A stretch of DNA of 42,081 nt, taken from positions 1 through 42,081 of the forward strand of contig JAAYNF010000116.1 of the NCBI GenBank assembly GCA_012520975.1, written 5' to 3'. Of this stretch, positions 1 through 10,398 are shown piece after piece. The notes beneath the pieces were generated by a model, which made no database searches, was not told where the DNA came from, and saw nothing but the letters and a program-made list of their open reading frames with translations. Both the position numbers and the translations under genes were made by a program. Source of the DNA: Clostridiaceae bacterium (GTDB lineage Bacteria; Bacillota; Clostridia; Saccharofermentanales; UBA5734). Each line of letters opens with the position of its first letter. The stretch's first letter is position 1.

Positions 1-55
1 AAAGTCATAAAATCGACTAAAATATAACGTATATACTCAAAATTCTAAACATTAA

Positions 56-96
56 AAACGCCCGAAAGCCTTACATTTCAAGGACATTGGGCGTTT
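56..96 (-). terminator. Second hairpin with T-tract, possible terminator
   Basis: Arms AAACGCCC (56-63) / GGGCGTTT (89-96), with a T-run on the minus strand after the stem; inner CCTT/AAGG pairing. Confidence 0.5.
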
Positions 97-171
97 CTCT
101 TCCTCTAAACTGTCAAAGACGGGATATTATTCTATCGATAAACAGGACGCAATGTCAACAAAAAAAATAAC

Positions 172-216
172 AACGCCTGCCCGGAGAGGATTGCCATCTC
201 TTCCCGGGCAGGCGTT
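172..216 (-). terminator. Rho-independent terminator of the hydrogenase operon
   Basis: Perfect 13-bp arms AACGCCTGCCCGG (172-184) / CCGGGCAGGCGTT (204-216), followed on the minus strand by GTTATTTTTTTTG. Confidence 0.85.
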
Positions 217-250
217 TGCTGTTGTTAGGGTTTAGGCAAGACTTCAGCCG

Positions 251-2023
251 TTACTCATCCAGTACGCTGTTCGGATAAACCGCGCGGGCTCGATAATGGG
301 TGTGCAGCAACTCATGGGACAGACGGCCATTAGGCTCACCAAGGAAATTTTTATACAACGCCTCAACATCGGCGTTTTTATGGGACTTGCGCTTTGTCAT
401 GAGAGAATCTTCTTCATACAGCGCCTTTGCACGCAATGTTCTCAGATCGATGTCCATCAGATCAGACGCTGAAACCTGCGGTTGACCTCCGCCACAGACA
501 CAGCCGCCGGAACAACCCATGATTTCAATAAAATGGTATTCGGGGGCTGTACCGGCTCGGATCGCATCCAGAAGTTTTCGGGCGGCAGCCGTACTGTGGG
601 CCACAGCAACTCTGATCTTCAGGCCGCCAACCACAACCTCGGCCTCTTTGACGCCCTGATCAACACCCCGGACCGTGGTGTATTCAAACTCGGGCAGATC
701 ATCTTCTTCAAGAATATCGGCAACGGTTCGCAAGGCGGCTTCCATGACACCGCCGGTCGCGCCAAAAATAACCGCGGCGCCGGTGTATTCGCCCATCATA
801 TCCATGTCCGGACCCTCATCCGGGAGCTTTAAGAAATCAATGCCGGTCTGTTTGATCATTCGGGCCAGTTCCCGTGTCGTTAAAACAGCGTCGACATCCC
901 GGAGGCCGGTTTTTTCATTGATCATTTCTTCCCGGGCCGCCTCGGTTTTTTTGGAGGTGCAGGGCATGACCGAAACAACAAAAATGTTTTTGGGATCAAT
1001 CCCCTTGCGTTGAGCATAATAGGTTTTTAAGATTGCTCCTTCCATCTGATGAGGAGATTTACAGGTCGAGAGATTGTCAAGAAAATCCGGATAATAAAAC
1101 TCGGCAAACCGGATCCAACCCGGTGAACAAGAAGTAATCATCGGTAGCTTGCCGCCATTTTTGATCCGATTTAACAATTCCGTTCCTTCTTCCATGATGG
1201 TCAGGTCGGCACCGAAGTTCGTATCGTATATTTTGTCGAAACCCATGCGACGCAAAGCCGCGAACATTTTCCCGGTGGAACGTGTTCCGATCGGCAATCC
1301 GAACTCTTCACCAATTGCAGCCCGAACAGCCGGAGCAACCTGAACCACCACATGCTTTTCCGGATCGTGGATGGCGGCCCAGACCGACTCAATTTCTTCC
1401 CGCTCGTGCAGCGCACCGACCGGACAGGCAATGATGCACTGGCCGCAGTAGATGCAGGGAGCATCGGCCATGCTGATGTCAAATGCCGGTCCTACGCTCG
1501 TGTTGAATCCACGATTGAGGAAAGACAGCACACCGATCTCCTGTTTCTGACAGGCGGCTACACAGCGGCCACATAAGATACATTTGCTTGAATCACGAAT
1601 GATGGACGCAGATTTGCCGTCAACGATCGACGGGCTCTTTTCCCCCTGAAATCTGTTTTCACGAATGGCAAAAAGCTCGCAAAGATCCTGCAGCTCGCAA
1701 TTTCCATTGCGAATACAAGCCAAACAATCTCTGTTGTGATCCGACAAGATCAACTCCAAAGTTGACCTGCGTGTAGCGCGCACCCGCGGCGAATTTGTCA
1801 TAACATTCATTCCTTCGGCCACCGGACTGACGCAGGAAGCCACCAGAGATCGGCCACCGACCACCTCCACCAAACAAATACGACAAGCACCGACCTCATT
1901 GGTTCCTTTCAGAAAGCAAAGCGTCGGAATTTTGATTCCGGCATGCCGGGCGGCTTCGAGGATCGTATAACTGGAAGGTACGTTGACCTTGATACCATCG
2001 ATTGTCAGATTGACCATGTTCAC
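251..2023 (-). CDS. hydA: NADH-dependent [FeFe] hydrogenase catalytic subunit (HydA-like, group A)
   Basis: 590 aa; N-terminal [2Fe-2S] and 4Fe-4S ferredoxin domains; H-cluster motifs TSCSPGW, MPCTSKK, FIEIMGCSGGCVCGGGQP. Confidence 0.95.
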   Translation of the reverse strand: MNMVNLTIDGIKVNVPSSYTILEAARHAGIKIPTLCFLKGTNEVGACRICLVEVVGGRSLVASCVSPVAEGMNVMTNSPRVRATRRSTLELILSDHNRDCLACIRNGNCELQDLCELFAIRENRFQGEKSPSIVDGKSASIIRDSSKCILCGRCVAACQKQEIGVLSFLNRGFNTSVGPAFDISMADAPCIYCGQCIIACPVGALHEREEIESVWAAIHDPEKHVVVQVAPAVRAAIGEEFGLPIGTRSTGKMFAALRRMGFDKIYDTNFGADLTIMEEGTELLNRIKNGGKLPMITSCSPGWIRFAEFYYPDFLDNLSTCKSPHQMEGAILKTYYAQRKGIDPKNIFVVSVMPCTSKKTEAAREEMINEKTGLRDVDAVLTTRELARMIKQTGIDFLKLPDEGPDMDMMGEYTGAAVIFGATGGVMEAALRTVADILEEDDLPEFEYTTVRGVDQGVKEAEVVVGGLKIRVAVAHSTAAARKLLDAIRAGTAPEYHFIEIMGCSGGCVCGGGQPQVSASDLMDIDLRTLRAKALYEEDSLMTKRKSHKNADVEALYKNFLGEPNGRLSHELLHTHYRARAVYPNSVLDE

Positions 2024-2054
2024 GAAATCACACGCTCCTTTTCACGGTAAAATA

Positions 2055-3857
2055 TCACTGCCTGACGACAGCATTGAATTTGCAGGCCTGCTCACAGGCG
2101 CCGCACCGAATACAGCGGGAACTGTCAATAACATAAGGCTCCTTGCCCAGAACACCGCTGATACAATCGGCCGGACATTGTTTGGCGCACAGTCCGCATT
2201 TCCGGCAGTTTTCCGCAACAATCGCATAGGCCAGCAAATTCTTGCAGACATGGCAGCGGCAGCGGCGCTCAGTGACATGCTCTTCGTATTCCTCTCGGAA
2301 ATATTTAAGCGTGGATAAAACCGGATTGGGAGCGGTCTGGCCGAGAGCACACAAAGACCCTTCCTTGATGGCTGTCGCCAGGTGTTCTAATTCCGGAAGA
2401 TCCTCGGGCTGACCCCGACCATCGGTTATCTTCTCCAGTATTTCCAGCATTCGGCGCGTACCGATACGACAGGGAGCGCATTTTCCGCAGGACTCATCAA
2501 CGGTAAATTCCAAGAAAAACTTGGCAATATCGACCATGCAGGTGTCCTCATCCATGACGATCATGCCTCCCGATCCCATCATGGAACCGGCTGCCACAAG
2601 ATTGTCATAGTCGATCGGAACGTCGAGCATTGAGGCCGGCAGACAGCCGCCTGAGGGGCCACCGGTCTGGACAGCCTTAAAAGCTTTGCCGCCGGGGATT
2701 CCTCCGCCGATATCATAAACAATTTCGCGTAGGGTTGTTCCCATCGGAATCTCAATCAAACCGACATTGTTCACTTTTCCACCGAGAGCAAAGACCTTTG
2801 TCCCCTTGCTGCGCTCGGTACCCAAACCGGAGAACCACTCGGCACCTTGGAGAAGGATGACCGGAATGTTGGCAAAGGTTTCGACATTGTTAAGGATGGT
2901 TGGTTGACCAAACAGCCCTTTGATCGCCGGGAACGGCGGCCGTGGCGTCGGGTTGCCGCGCTTACCTTCGATTGAGCGCATAAGGGCGGTCTCTTCACCG
3001 CAAACAAAAGCTCCGGCGCCCAGTCGGATCTCAATATCAAAATCAAAACCGCTGTCAAAAATGTTCTGACCAAGCAGTCCTAGGTCTCTCGCCGCATCGA
3101 TCGCCAGCTGCAAGCGCCTGACCGCAATGGGATATTCGGCGCGGACGTAGGCATAACCTTGGTTGGCCCCGATCGCATAACCGGCGATGGCCATGGCCTC
3201 GACAATGCTGTGCGGATCTCCTTCCAATACCGAACGATCCATAAAAGCGCCGGGGTCGCCTTCATCCGCATTACAGCAGACATACTTTTGCCCGCTGGGC
3301 TGGTTGGCGGCAAACTCCCACTTTAATCCGGTTGGGAAGCCACCGCCGCCTCGTCCTCGCAAGCCGGATTTTTTGATGACGTCAATCACATCCATGGGAG
3401 GAGTTTTTTCGGACAGAATTCGGCCCAAAGCCAGGTATCCGTCTTGAGCAATGTACTCGTCGATGGATTCCGGGTTGATCAAACCGCAGTTGCGGAGCGC
3501 AACCCTTAATTGTTTGGCAAAAAACCGTGATTCCTCAATATTTTTTGCCTGATCTGAGAGCAGATCGGCCTGACTTGTCATCAGTCGCCGGACATAGCGA
3601 CCTTTTTCCAAATGTTCCGAAACAATTTCGCTGACATCGGCCGGTTGAACCCGATAATACATCACGCCTTCCGGGTAAACAACAACAATCGGTCCTTCGG
3701 CACAAAGTCCAAAACATCCTGTTTGAACAACTTTGACCTCCCGATCAAGTCCCAGAGAGGCTATTTCCCGCTCCATCTCCTCGATAATCTGAGGAGACTT
3801 CGATGCCGTGCATCCCGTACCACTACAAACCAGCACATGTGCCCTGTACAAGTTCAT
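2055..3857 (-). CDS. hydB: NuoF-like hydrogenase/NADH dehydrogenase flavin subunit (HydB-like)
   Basis: 600 aa; N-terminal thioredoxin-like [2Fe-2S] domain, NuoF FMN/NADH motifs (GRGGGGFPTGLKW, NADEGDPGAFMDR), SLBB, ESCGKCAPCRIGT, and a C-terminal 2x[4Fe-4S] domain. Confidence 0.95.
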   Translation of the reverse strand: MNLYRAHVLVCSGTGCTASKSPQIIEEMEREIASLGLDREVKVVQTGCFGLCAEGPIVVVYPEGVMYYRVQPADVSEIVSEHLEKGRYVRRLMTSQADLLSDQAKNIEESRFFAKQLRVALRNCGLINPESIDEYIAQDGYLALGRILSEKTPPMDVIDVIKKSGLRGRGGGGFPTGLKWEFAANQPSGQKYVCCNADEGDPGAFMDRSVLEGDPHSIVEAMAIAGYAIGANQGYAYVRAEYPIAVRRLQLAIDAARDLGLLGQNIFDSGFDFDIEIRLGAGAFVCGEETALMRSIEGKRGNPTPRPPFPAIKGLFGQPTILNNVETFANIPVILLQGAEWFSGLGTERSKGTKVFALGGKVNNVGLIEIPMGTTLREIVYDIGGGIPGGKAFKAVQTGGPSGGCLPASMLDVPIDYDNLVAAGSMMGSGGMIVMDEDTCMVDIAKFFLEFTVDESCGKCAPCRIGTRRMLEILEKITDGRGQPEDLPELEHLATAIKEGSLCALGQTAPNPVLSTLKYFREEYEEHVTERRCRCHVCKNLLAYAIVAENCRKCGLCAKQCPADCISGVLGKEPYVIDSSRCIRCGACEQACKFNAVVRQ

Positions 3858-3861
3858 GATG

Positions 3862-4353
3862 TCAAGCCTCCTTATATTTAGCCAAAATCGCCGGTATCTT
3901 ATCCGCGGTCAGACGACCGTAGACATCGTCATTAATCATCATGACCGGTGCCAGACCACAGGCACCAACACAGCGACAAGGATTGATGGAAAATTTCATG
4001 TCATCGGTGCACTCGCCGGACTTAATTCCCAGCTCGGATTCCACCTTCTCCAAGATGGCCTGCGCACCCTTGACGTAACAGGCTGTTCCCAAGCATATGC
4101 TGATCATATATTCTCCCTTGGGTTCGGTGGAAAAGAAAGAATAGAAAGAAACAACGCCATAAACCTCAGCCACCGAAACGCCCAAGCCGAAGGCAATTTC
4201 CCGTTGCACATCAAGCGGCAAATAGCCGTAGATATTCTGAGCTTCTTGCAACACTTGTATCAGCCCTTGGCGACCCTGCGCGTTGTGCTGACTTAGCACC
4301 TCGGCCAACATTTGCTTTTTTACATCCTGAGTCAGTGTTTTCATAATTACCAT
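3862..4353 (-). CDS. hydC: NuoE-like [2Fe-2S] hydrogenase subunit (HydC-like)
   Basis: Thioredoxin-like ferredoxin with CLGTACYVKGA and NPCRCVGACGLAP. The ORF opens at 4389, but the GGGGGTGA RBS favours the ATG near 4353. Confidence 0.92.
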   Translation of the reverse strand: MVIMKTLTQDVKKQMLAEVLSQHNAQGRQGLIQVLQEAQNIYGYLPLDVQREIAFGLGVSVAEVYGVVSFYSFFSTEPKGEYMISICLGTACYVKGAQAILEKVESELGIKSGECTDDMKFSINPCRCVGACGLAPVMMINDDVYGRLTADKIPAILAKYKEA

Positions 4354-4496
4354 GCGTTGACTCACCCCCTCGACTTTATACAATAACATGATTCTTTTTT
4401 ATCAGCAACACAACCCATGAAAGATTGTAACATTTTGCGCGCCACTTGATGAATGGGATATACTTATATGATAACAAAGAATGGAGGCTCGCTAAA

Positions 4497-5396
4497 ATGC
4501 ATCTTTGCTGGTCGGTCGGCCATGAGGATCATGGTCAGCGCGCCGTGGATGTTCTGATCCGACGAACAGATATGTCTCGTTCAATGGCCAAAAAAATCCG
4601 CCTTTATGGACGACTGACCTGCAACGGTCGTGAACACCGAATGATTGATCCGGTTTATACCGGCGATCAGCTGGTGGCCATCTATCAGGCAAATCCGGAC
4701 ACGCCCTCCACCCTGCATTCCAATCATTCTTTGGACATCTGCTACATTGACGATTGGCTGTTGGTAGTCAACAAGCCCGCCGGCATGGTTACACATCCCA
4801 CTTACCTTCATGATCAAGGATCATTGACCAGCTTGCTGGCTGATTTTCCCTTGCATCCTGTCAATCGTCTGGATCGCGACACATCAGGATTGGTGCTTAT
4901 TGCCAGAAACGGACATGCGCACTATGTGATCGCCCGCAACCCCATGCGCAAGATATATGTCGGATTGGTTCATGGCCAAACCGGCGACCGCGGAACAATC
5001 GACGCGCCGATTCGTCGGTCGGATGGCAGCATCATACTGCGCGAGGTTCATGACGAAGGAGTTCCCGCCCAAACACGTTGGCGCCGTATCCACTACTTTC
5101 CTCACTCGGATATCTCTTTTTTAAAATTCGAGTTGTTGACCGGCCGAACGCATCAAATCCGCGTCCATTGTCATTATGCCGGTTTTCCCTTGGTCGGTGA
5201 CGGTCTCTACGGCCGTCGGTCTCTTCAGGAGTTGGCTTTGCCGGATTCATTTGATCCGGATAAAATAATCGGCCGACAGGCATTACATGCCGCCGGCCTG
5301 ACCTTTCACCATCCGATTTCCCGCAAAGAGATGACCGTCAACGCCACATTACCTGCCGATTTTCGACGGCTGATGACATGTCTTTTTTCGATTTAA
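4497..5396 (+). CDS. RluA-family pseudouridine synthase
   Basis: Catalytic motif HPVNRLDRDTSGLVLIARN, GRTHQIRVH, S4-like N-terminus; start chosen at the ATG after ATGGAGG (ORF opens at 4446). Confidence 0.9.
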   Translation: MHLCWSVGHEDHGQRAVDVLIRRTDMSRSMAKKIRLYGRLTCNGREHRMIDPVYTGDQLVAIYQANPDTPSTLHSNHSLDICYIDDWLLVVNKPAGMVTHPTYLHDQGSLTSLLADFPLHPVNRLDRDTSGLVLIARNGHAHYVIARNPMRKIYVGLVHGQTGDRGTIDAPIRRSDGSIILREVHDEGVPAQTRWRRIHYFPHSDISFLKFELLTGRTHQIRVHCHYAGFPLVGDGLYGRRSLQELALPDSFDPDKIIGRQALHAAGLTFHHPISRKEMTVNATLPADFRRLMTCLFSI

Positions 5397-7111
5397 ATCA
5401 AATTAGATTTGCTCGTTGCCGCCTGATCAAGCAATTTGCTTGCCAAAATTTCGGCCTCCTTTTCGCCACTGCTTCCGGCAAGGAGCCGAGCAATTTCCCG
5501 GCGTTGACCGGCGTGGTCCAAAGGATGGAGCCGGGTCCGGGTCTGATCGCTCCGAACGGTTTTTTCGATCAGAATATGCTGGTCGGCCATGGCGGCGATT
5601 TGTGCCAGATGTGTAATGCAGAAAATCTGCCGGGTCCGAGACAGCCGCATCAATTTGTCGGCAACTTTCTCAGCCGTATGGCCGCTGACACCGGCATCGA
5701 TTTCGTCAAAGATCAAAACCGGTATCCGATCGGCCTCGGCCAAAATTGATTTGATAGCCAACATAATGCGCGACGCTTCACCACCGGAAGCGATCCGGAC
5801 CAAGGGCTTCATAGGTTCACCGGGATTAGCCGAAATCAAGAATTCAACCTGATCCAGACCATAACGCCCGGCAAGGTCCGGATTATCTTGAACCGGAGCA
5901 AAACAAACGGCAAACCGAACATCTTTCATCCCCAGATCATGAAGCTCCCGGGTAATATGCCGCTCCAATCCGGCTGCGGCTTCTTGTCGGCACCGGCTCA
6001 AATGATGTCCTTGGTCGATCAATTGCCGGCCGAGCTGATCTTTTTGTTTTGTCAGATTATTGAACAAAGCTTCACTGTCTTCAAGTTCGGCCAGTTCTTC
6101 CCGAGCGATTTGTTGAAATTGCAAAACAGAGGTTAACGTACCACCGTACTTTCTTTTCAACATCGTCAACTGGTCAATGCGTTCATCAAGTTTTTCCAAT
6201 TCCCCCGGCATGATTTCCAAATCGTCCAATGCAGCCCGGATGTCACCGGTTGCGCTTTGCAGATTATAAAGCGATTCCCTGACCTGATCCGCGGTTTCGG
6301 CCAAATCCGGCAGATGCGCGGCAACGATGTCCAGACGAGAGGATGTGCGGGATAGTCCGTTTAAAATGACCGTTTCATTCTCTCCGCTCAAGGTTTCCAA
6401 CGCTTCTGCCAAAGCACTTTTTATTTTTTCGGTATTGGCCAAAACCCGGCGGCGCAGTAAAAGTTTTTCGTCTTCGCCTGCATAAATTCCCGCCGCCTCG
6501 ATTTCTCTGATTTGGTACTCCAAAATGTCGACTCGTCTGGCACGTTCCGCCGGATCTGTTCCCAAGGTCTGAAGCTTGCGACGGCAGGTTTGGTAATCGA
6601 CGTAAATTTCCTGCCAGGCTGTCAATGCGTCAGCCAAGGGCTGTGCGCCATATCGGTCAAGGAGGTGAAGATGGGTCTCGGTTTTGAAAATAGCTTGTTG
6701 ATCATGTTGACCATGAATATCAATCAGATAGGACGCCACATCACGCAAAAGACCAAGCGGAACCACACGACCGTTGATGCGACAGATGGTCTTTCCGGAC
6801 GCCAGAATCTCTCTGGACAGCAGCAACTCCTCCGTATCAGGGTCATCGTCCGGACTCAAGCCCAGCTCATCAAGGAGGTTTGTTGGAAGGGCGATTGTAT
6901 AATTGGTAAAAACCGCTTCTATTGTTGCTCGATCTTGGCCGAAGCGAATCATGTCTCGATTGGTCTTGTTCCCGGTCAAAGCACCGATGGCATCAATCAA
7001 AATGGATTTGCCCGCACCGGTCTCACCGGTCAAAACCAGCAGGCCGTCGCCGGGATGCAAAACGGCGGTTTCAATAAGCGCAACATCATGGATTTCAATC
7101 CGCTCAAGCAT
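5393..7111 (-). CDS. recN: DNA repair protein RecN
   Basis: 572 aa; Walker A GETGAGKSILIDAIGAL, IHGQHDQQ, SGGEASRIMLAIK, IFDEIDAGVSG. Confidence 0.96.
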   Translation of the reverse strand: MLERIEIHDVALIETAVLHPGDGLLVLTGETGAGKSILIDAIGALTGNKTNRDMIRFGQDRATIEAVFTNYTIALPTNLLDELGLSPDDDPDTEELLLSREILASGKTICRINGRVVPLGLLRDVASYLIDIHGQHDQQAIFKTETHLHLLDRYGAQPLADALTAWQEIYVDYQTCRRKLQTLGTDPAERARRVDILEYQIREIEAAGIYAGEDEKLLLRRRVLANTEKIKSALAEALETLSGENETVILNGLSRTSSRLDIVAAHLPDLAETADQVRESLYNLQSATGDIRAALDDLEIMPGELEKLDERIDQLTMLKRKYGGTLTSVLQFQQIAREELAELEDSEALFNNLTKQKDQLGRQLIDQGHHLSRCRQEAAAGLERHITRELHDLGMKDVRFAVCFAPVQDNPDLAGRYGLDQVEFLISANPGEPMKPLVRIASGGEASRIMLAIKSILAEADRIPVLIFDEIDAGVSGHTAEKVADKLMRLSRTRQIFCITHLAQIAAMADQHILIEKTVRSDQTRTRLHPLDHAGQRREIARLLAGSSGEKEAEILASKLLDQAATSKSNLI

Positions 7112-7113
7112 AA

Positions 7114-7605
7114 TCAGTCACGGGGAGGGTTTTTACCGCTTAGACCCTGCAGGGCGATCCGACTCAGTGTTTGACTCAAAGCCACCGCCTGCTCGGCGGA
7201 TCGTGTCGCGACAAAAACCGTGTCATCGCCGGCAATGCTGCCGGCCACTTCGGGCAGCCGCATCGAGTCCAAGGCCGAGGCGCAGGCTTGGGCCATGCCG
7301 GGTAAGCTTTTAATGATGACCAGGTTGACGGCCAAATCAACCTGAACGACGGCTTCGGAAAACACCTTCATCAAACGGCCGGACGCAACCTCACCGCTGC
7401 GTTCCATGGGAACATATTTTTGCAGGCCATGACCGGAGGTAACTTTAATGATACCCAACTCCTTGATATCTCTGGAGATCGTAGCCTGCGTAACTTCCAA
7501 TCCAATTTTATTGAATGCAACGACCAGCTCTTCCTGCGTACTGATGTCGGCTTCACGAATCAGTTGCAGCAGCTTGGCTTGTCGTTCGCTTTTGGACATT
7601 CTCAT
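7114..7605 (-). CDS. argR: Arginine repressor ArgR
   Basis: 163 aa; winged HTH N-terminus (TQATISRDIKELGIIKV) and C-terminal GSIAGDDTVFVATRS. Confidence 0.95.
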   Translation of the reverse strand: MRMSKSERQAKLLQLIREADISTQEELVVAFNKIGLEVTQATISRDIKELGIIKVTSGHGLQKYVPMERSGEVASGRLMKVFSEAVVQVDLAVNLVIIKSLPGMAQACASALDSMRLPEVAGSIAGDDTVFVATRSAEQAVALSQTLSRIALQGLSGKNPPRD

Positions 7606-8462
7606 CGGGCTCTCCCCCTAGCTTGGATTTTTTGCGGCAAAGCAACATAAAAATCATCGTTCCCCAGTCGAATAACTTGCAAAGATTTGGTTGATCGCCG
7701 TATGACAACGGTTCCGCCGCTTTCAACGTAGATATCCCGCCGACCATCAATGGAAACCAAGGCTTGGTAGGGATAATCTCCGATTTTGACGACAATCCGG
7801 CTGTGGTCGGCGGCGATATAACTTCGATTGTGCAACGTGTGTGGGCAAATCGGCGTAATCAGAATCAAGGACAGCTCCGGATGAATGATCGGACCACCGG
7901 CGGAAAGAGAGTAGGCTGTTGAGCCGGTAGGAGTAGAAACAATCAGGCCGTCGCCGGGTATTCGATCAACGGTTTCCTGATTAATCGTCAATTCAAGGGT
8001 CACTATTCTGGGCGAGGCACCACGAGAAACAACCGCATCATTGAGAGCAAAACCCTCGCCCAGCAATACTTGGTTATGGTCGAAACACGAAACATCCAGC
8101 ATCATCCGCTGTTCCAGTTGATAATCGCCGGACACCAACCTTGCGATCGCAGGTCGCAGTTGGTCGGGAAGTATTTCCGGCAAAAAGCCGACACTGCCAA
8201 GATTGACTCCTATCACCGGTATGGATTCATGACCCACCAAGTGAACGAGGGAAAGAAAGGTTCCATCTCCTCCTAAACAGACCGCCAGATCACAGGTGGC
8301 ATAATCAGCCAATTCAACCTGCCCCGACCCAGCCAACAAGGATCCTTTATAATCGGGGCCGGCAACAGCGGTCGCACCGGCCTGCCGGATATAATCTGCG
8401 GCACGAATCGCCAATGAGTAGTCCGGATCCTTGTCAGGGTTTGAAAAAAGCCCGATTCGCAT
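7602..8462 (-). CDS. nadK: NAD kinase
   Basis: 286 aa; CLGGDGTFLS, GVNLGSVGFL, GLIVSTPTGSTAYSLSAGGPI. Confidence 0.96.
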   Translation of the reverse strand: MRIGLFSNPDKDPDYSLAIRAADYIRQAGATAVAGPDYKGSLLAGSGQVELADYATCDLAVCLGGDGTFLSLVHLVGHESIPVIGVNLGSVGFLPEILPDQLRPAIARLVSGDYQLEQRMMLDVSCFDHNQVLLGEGFALNDAVVSRGASPRIVTLELTINQETVDRIPGDGLIVSTPTGSTAYSLSAGGPIIHPELSLILITPICPHTLHNRSYIAADHSRIVVKIGDYPYQALVSIDGRRDIYVESGGTVVIRRSTKSLQVIRLGNDDFYVALPQKIQARGRAR

Positions 8463-8513
8463 GGTTCCTCCCAGCTCGTTAATCAGGAATCATCAGATCG
8501 CGTGTGAGTCTCA

Positions 8514-10397
8514 TTATAACATGAGATTCTTTGCCCGCGCGACAATTCCTTCCGGCGTCAGTCCGTGTATTTCCAGCAACTGTTGCCGGCTTCCCTGCGA
8601 AACCTTGTCTCCATCGACCGCCAGAATCGAGGCGCGAATTGTCGGTTTTTGAGCCAGCAGCGCCGGCAGAATCATTTGACCAAAGCCACCGGTTGTCACA
8701 ACCTCTTCCACAAACAAAACTCGGCCGGTTATGGCGACCGACCGGAATATCGGTTGAAGATCCGCCGGCTTGGCGCAAACCACCGCAATAACTTCGGCTT
8801 GAAAACCTTGGTCGGCAAGCAGCGCAGCAGCGCGCAAACAAGGGCCGATCATTGTACCTAGGGCAACGATCGAGATGTCTTTTCCGCCCTTAAGCTGCGT
8901 GGTTCGCAAGGATAACTGCTCAGGCAACGGATCCGGCCACTCTTGACCCCGCGGATATCGGATGGCAACCGGATGCTCGGCCGTAGCGGCATAGGCCAGA
9001 ACCTCGCCTAATCTTCGGCAATCCGGCGGACAGAAAACCTCAAGACCGGGCAGGGGCAGCAGAAGGCTCAGGTCGTAAATCCCCTGATGTGTTTCGCCAT
9101 CCTCGCCGACCAGTCCGGCACGGTCGATGCTCAGGACCACCGGCAGCTCCTGCAAGCAGATGTCATGGAGCAATTGATCGTACGCTCTTTGCAAAAAAGT
9201 GGAATACAACGCAACAAAAGGCTTCATGCCGCCGGCAGCCAAACCGGCAGCCATCGTGACCGCATGCTGCTCGGCAATCCCCACATCAAAGAATCGATCC
9301 GGAAACCGCCGGGCAAAATCCGAAAGGCCGGTGCCGGCCGTCATCGCCGCGGAAATCGCACAGATTTTGGGATCTTTTGCAGCCAAATCGGATAAGGATC
9401 GACCAAACATCTCCGAAAAAGTACGCCCGCCGCTTATACCGTTAGCCACGCCATTTTCAATGACAAAGGGCGCCACACCGTGATAGACATCCGGTGATTC
9501 CTCGGCAAAAGAATAACCTTTTCCTTTTTGCGTTAATACATGGAGCATCACCGGACCTTTAAGCAGACGGATCGAGCGCAAGTGCCGGCGAAGGGTGTCC
9601 AGATCATGCCCGTCAATAGGACCGTAGTAGCGAAAGCCGAGCTGCTCGAAGAAAATCCCCTGGCGTTGGAAGAGCTGGCGTAGATATCGTTTGAACAATT
9701 GCAGGAGATTATAGATCGGTCGGCCGATCAACGGAGTTTTCGGCAACACAGTATCGATCCCCGACTTCAGCCGGATATAGTTGGGGGAAATGCGTAATTT
9801 TTCCAAATGACGCGACAAACCGCCGACATTGCGACCGATTGACATTTGATTATCGTTGAGAACAACCAGCAGGTTTTCACGAGCTTGGCCGGCGTCATTC
9901 AATGCCTCGAAAGACATGCCGCCTGTCAGGGCACCGTCACCGATCACGGCAACGGCTCGTCCGGCCTTCCCCAGCCTCCGCATGGCTCGACTCAGTCCGA
10001 GAGCAGCCGAGATCGAAGTGCTGCTATGGCCGGTATTAAAGCAATCAAAGGGACTTTCACAGCATTTTGGGAATCCGGACAACCCCTCTTTTTTCCGTAG
10101 TGTAAAAAAACGATCCAGCCGGCCGGTCAAAATCTTCCAAGTATAGCTCTGATGGCCCACATCAAAAATGATGCGATCATTTTCCGGATCAAACTCCAGC
10201 AACAAGGCCATGGTCAACTCAACCACGCCCAAGTTGGAGGCAAGATGCCCACCGTTGCGAGCTACAGTGCGGATGATCAGATTCCGGATTTCGCTGGCAA
10301 CCTGCGCAAGTTCAGCTTTTGAAAGTGATTTTAGTTGGTCGGGCAGTTGCAGGTTTTCAAGCAGATTTTGCCCAGATTTTTGATCGAAAGACTTCAT
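8514..10397 (-). CDS. dxs: 1-deoxy-D-xylulose-5-phosphate synthase
   Basis: VGHQSYTWKILTGR, GDGALTGGMSFEALN, DRAGLVGEDGETHQGIYDLS. The ORF opens at 10448; the internal ATG next to the ispA stop is likelier. Confidence 0.96.
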   Translation of the reverse strand: MKSFDQKSGQNLLENLQLPDQLKSLSKAELAQVASEIRNLIIRTVARNGGHLASNLGVVELTMALLLEFDPENDRIIFDVGHQSYTWKILTGRLDRFFTLRKKEGLSGFPKCCESPFDCFNTGHSSTSISAALGLSRAMRRLGKAGRAVAVIGDGALTGGMSFEALNDAGQARENLLVVLNDNQMSIGRNVGGLSRHLEKLRISPNYIRLKSGIDTVLPKTPLIGRPIYNLLQLFKRYLRQLFQRQGIFFEQLGFRYYGPIDGHDLDTLRRHLRSIRLLKGPVMLHVLTQKGKGYSFAEESPDVYHGVAPFVIENGVANGISGGRTFSEMFGRSLSDLAAKDPKICAISAAMTAGTGLSDFARRFPDRFFDVGIAEQHAVTMAAGLAAGGMKPFVALYSTFLQRAYDQLLHDICLQELPVVLSIDRAGLVGEDGETHQGIYDLSLLLPLPGLEVFCPPDCRRLGEVLAYAATAEHPVAIRYPRGQEWPDPLPEQLSLRTTQLKGGKDISIVALGTMIGPCLRAAALLADQGFQAEVIAVVCAKPADLQPIFRSVAITGRVLFVEEVVTTGGFGQMILPALLAQKPTIRASILAVDGDKVSQGSRQQLLEIHGLTPEGIVARAKNLML

Positions 10398-10398
10398 A

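Noticed and set aside
482-832. Plus-strand ORFs opposite hydA/hydB/hydC (300-485, 482-832, 675-1013, 3808-4296 and similar)
   Set aside because: Antisense to strongly supported genes; compositions are low-complexity shadow translations without recognisable domains.
6512-7313. Long antisense ORFs over recN/argR (6512-7174, 6903-7313)
   Set aside because: Shadow ORFs in a GC-moderate genome; the opposite strand has clear RecN and ArgR motifs.
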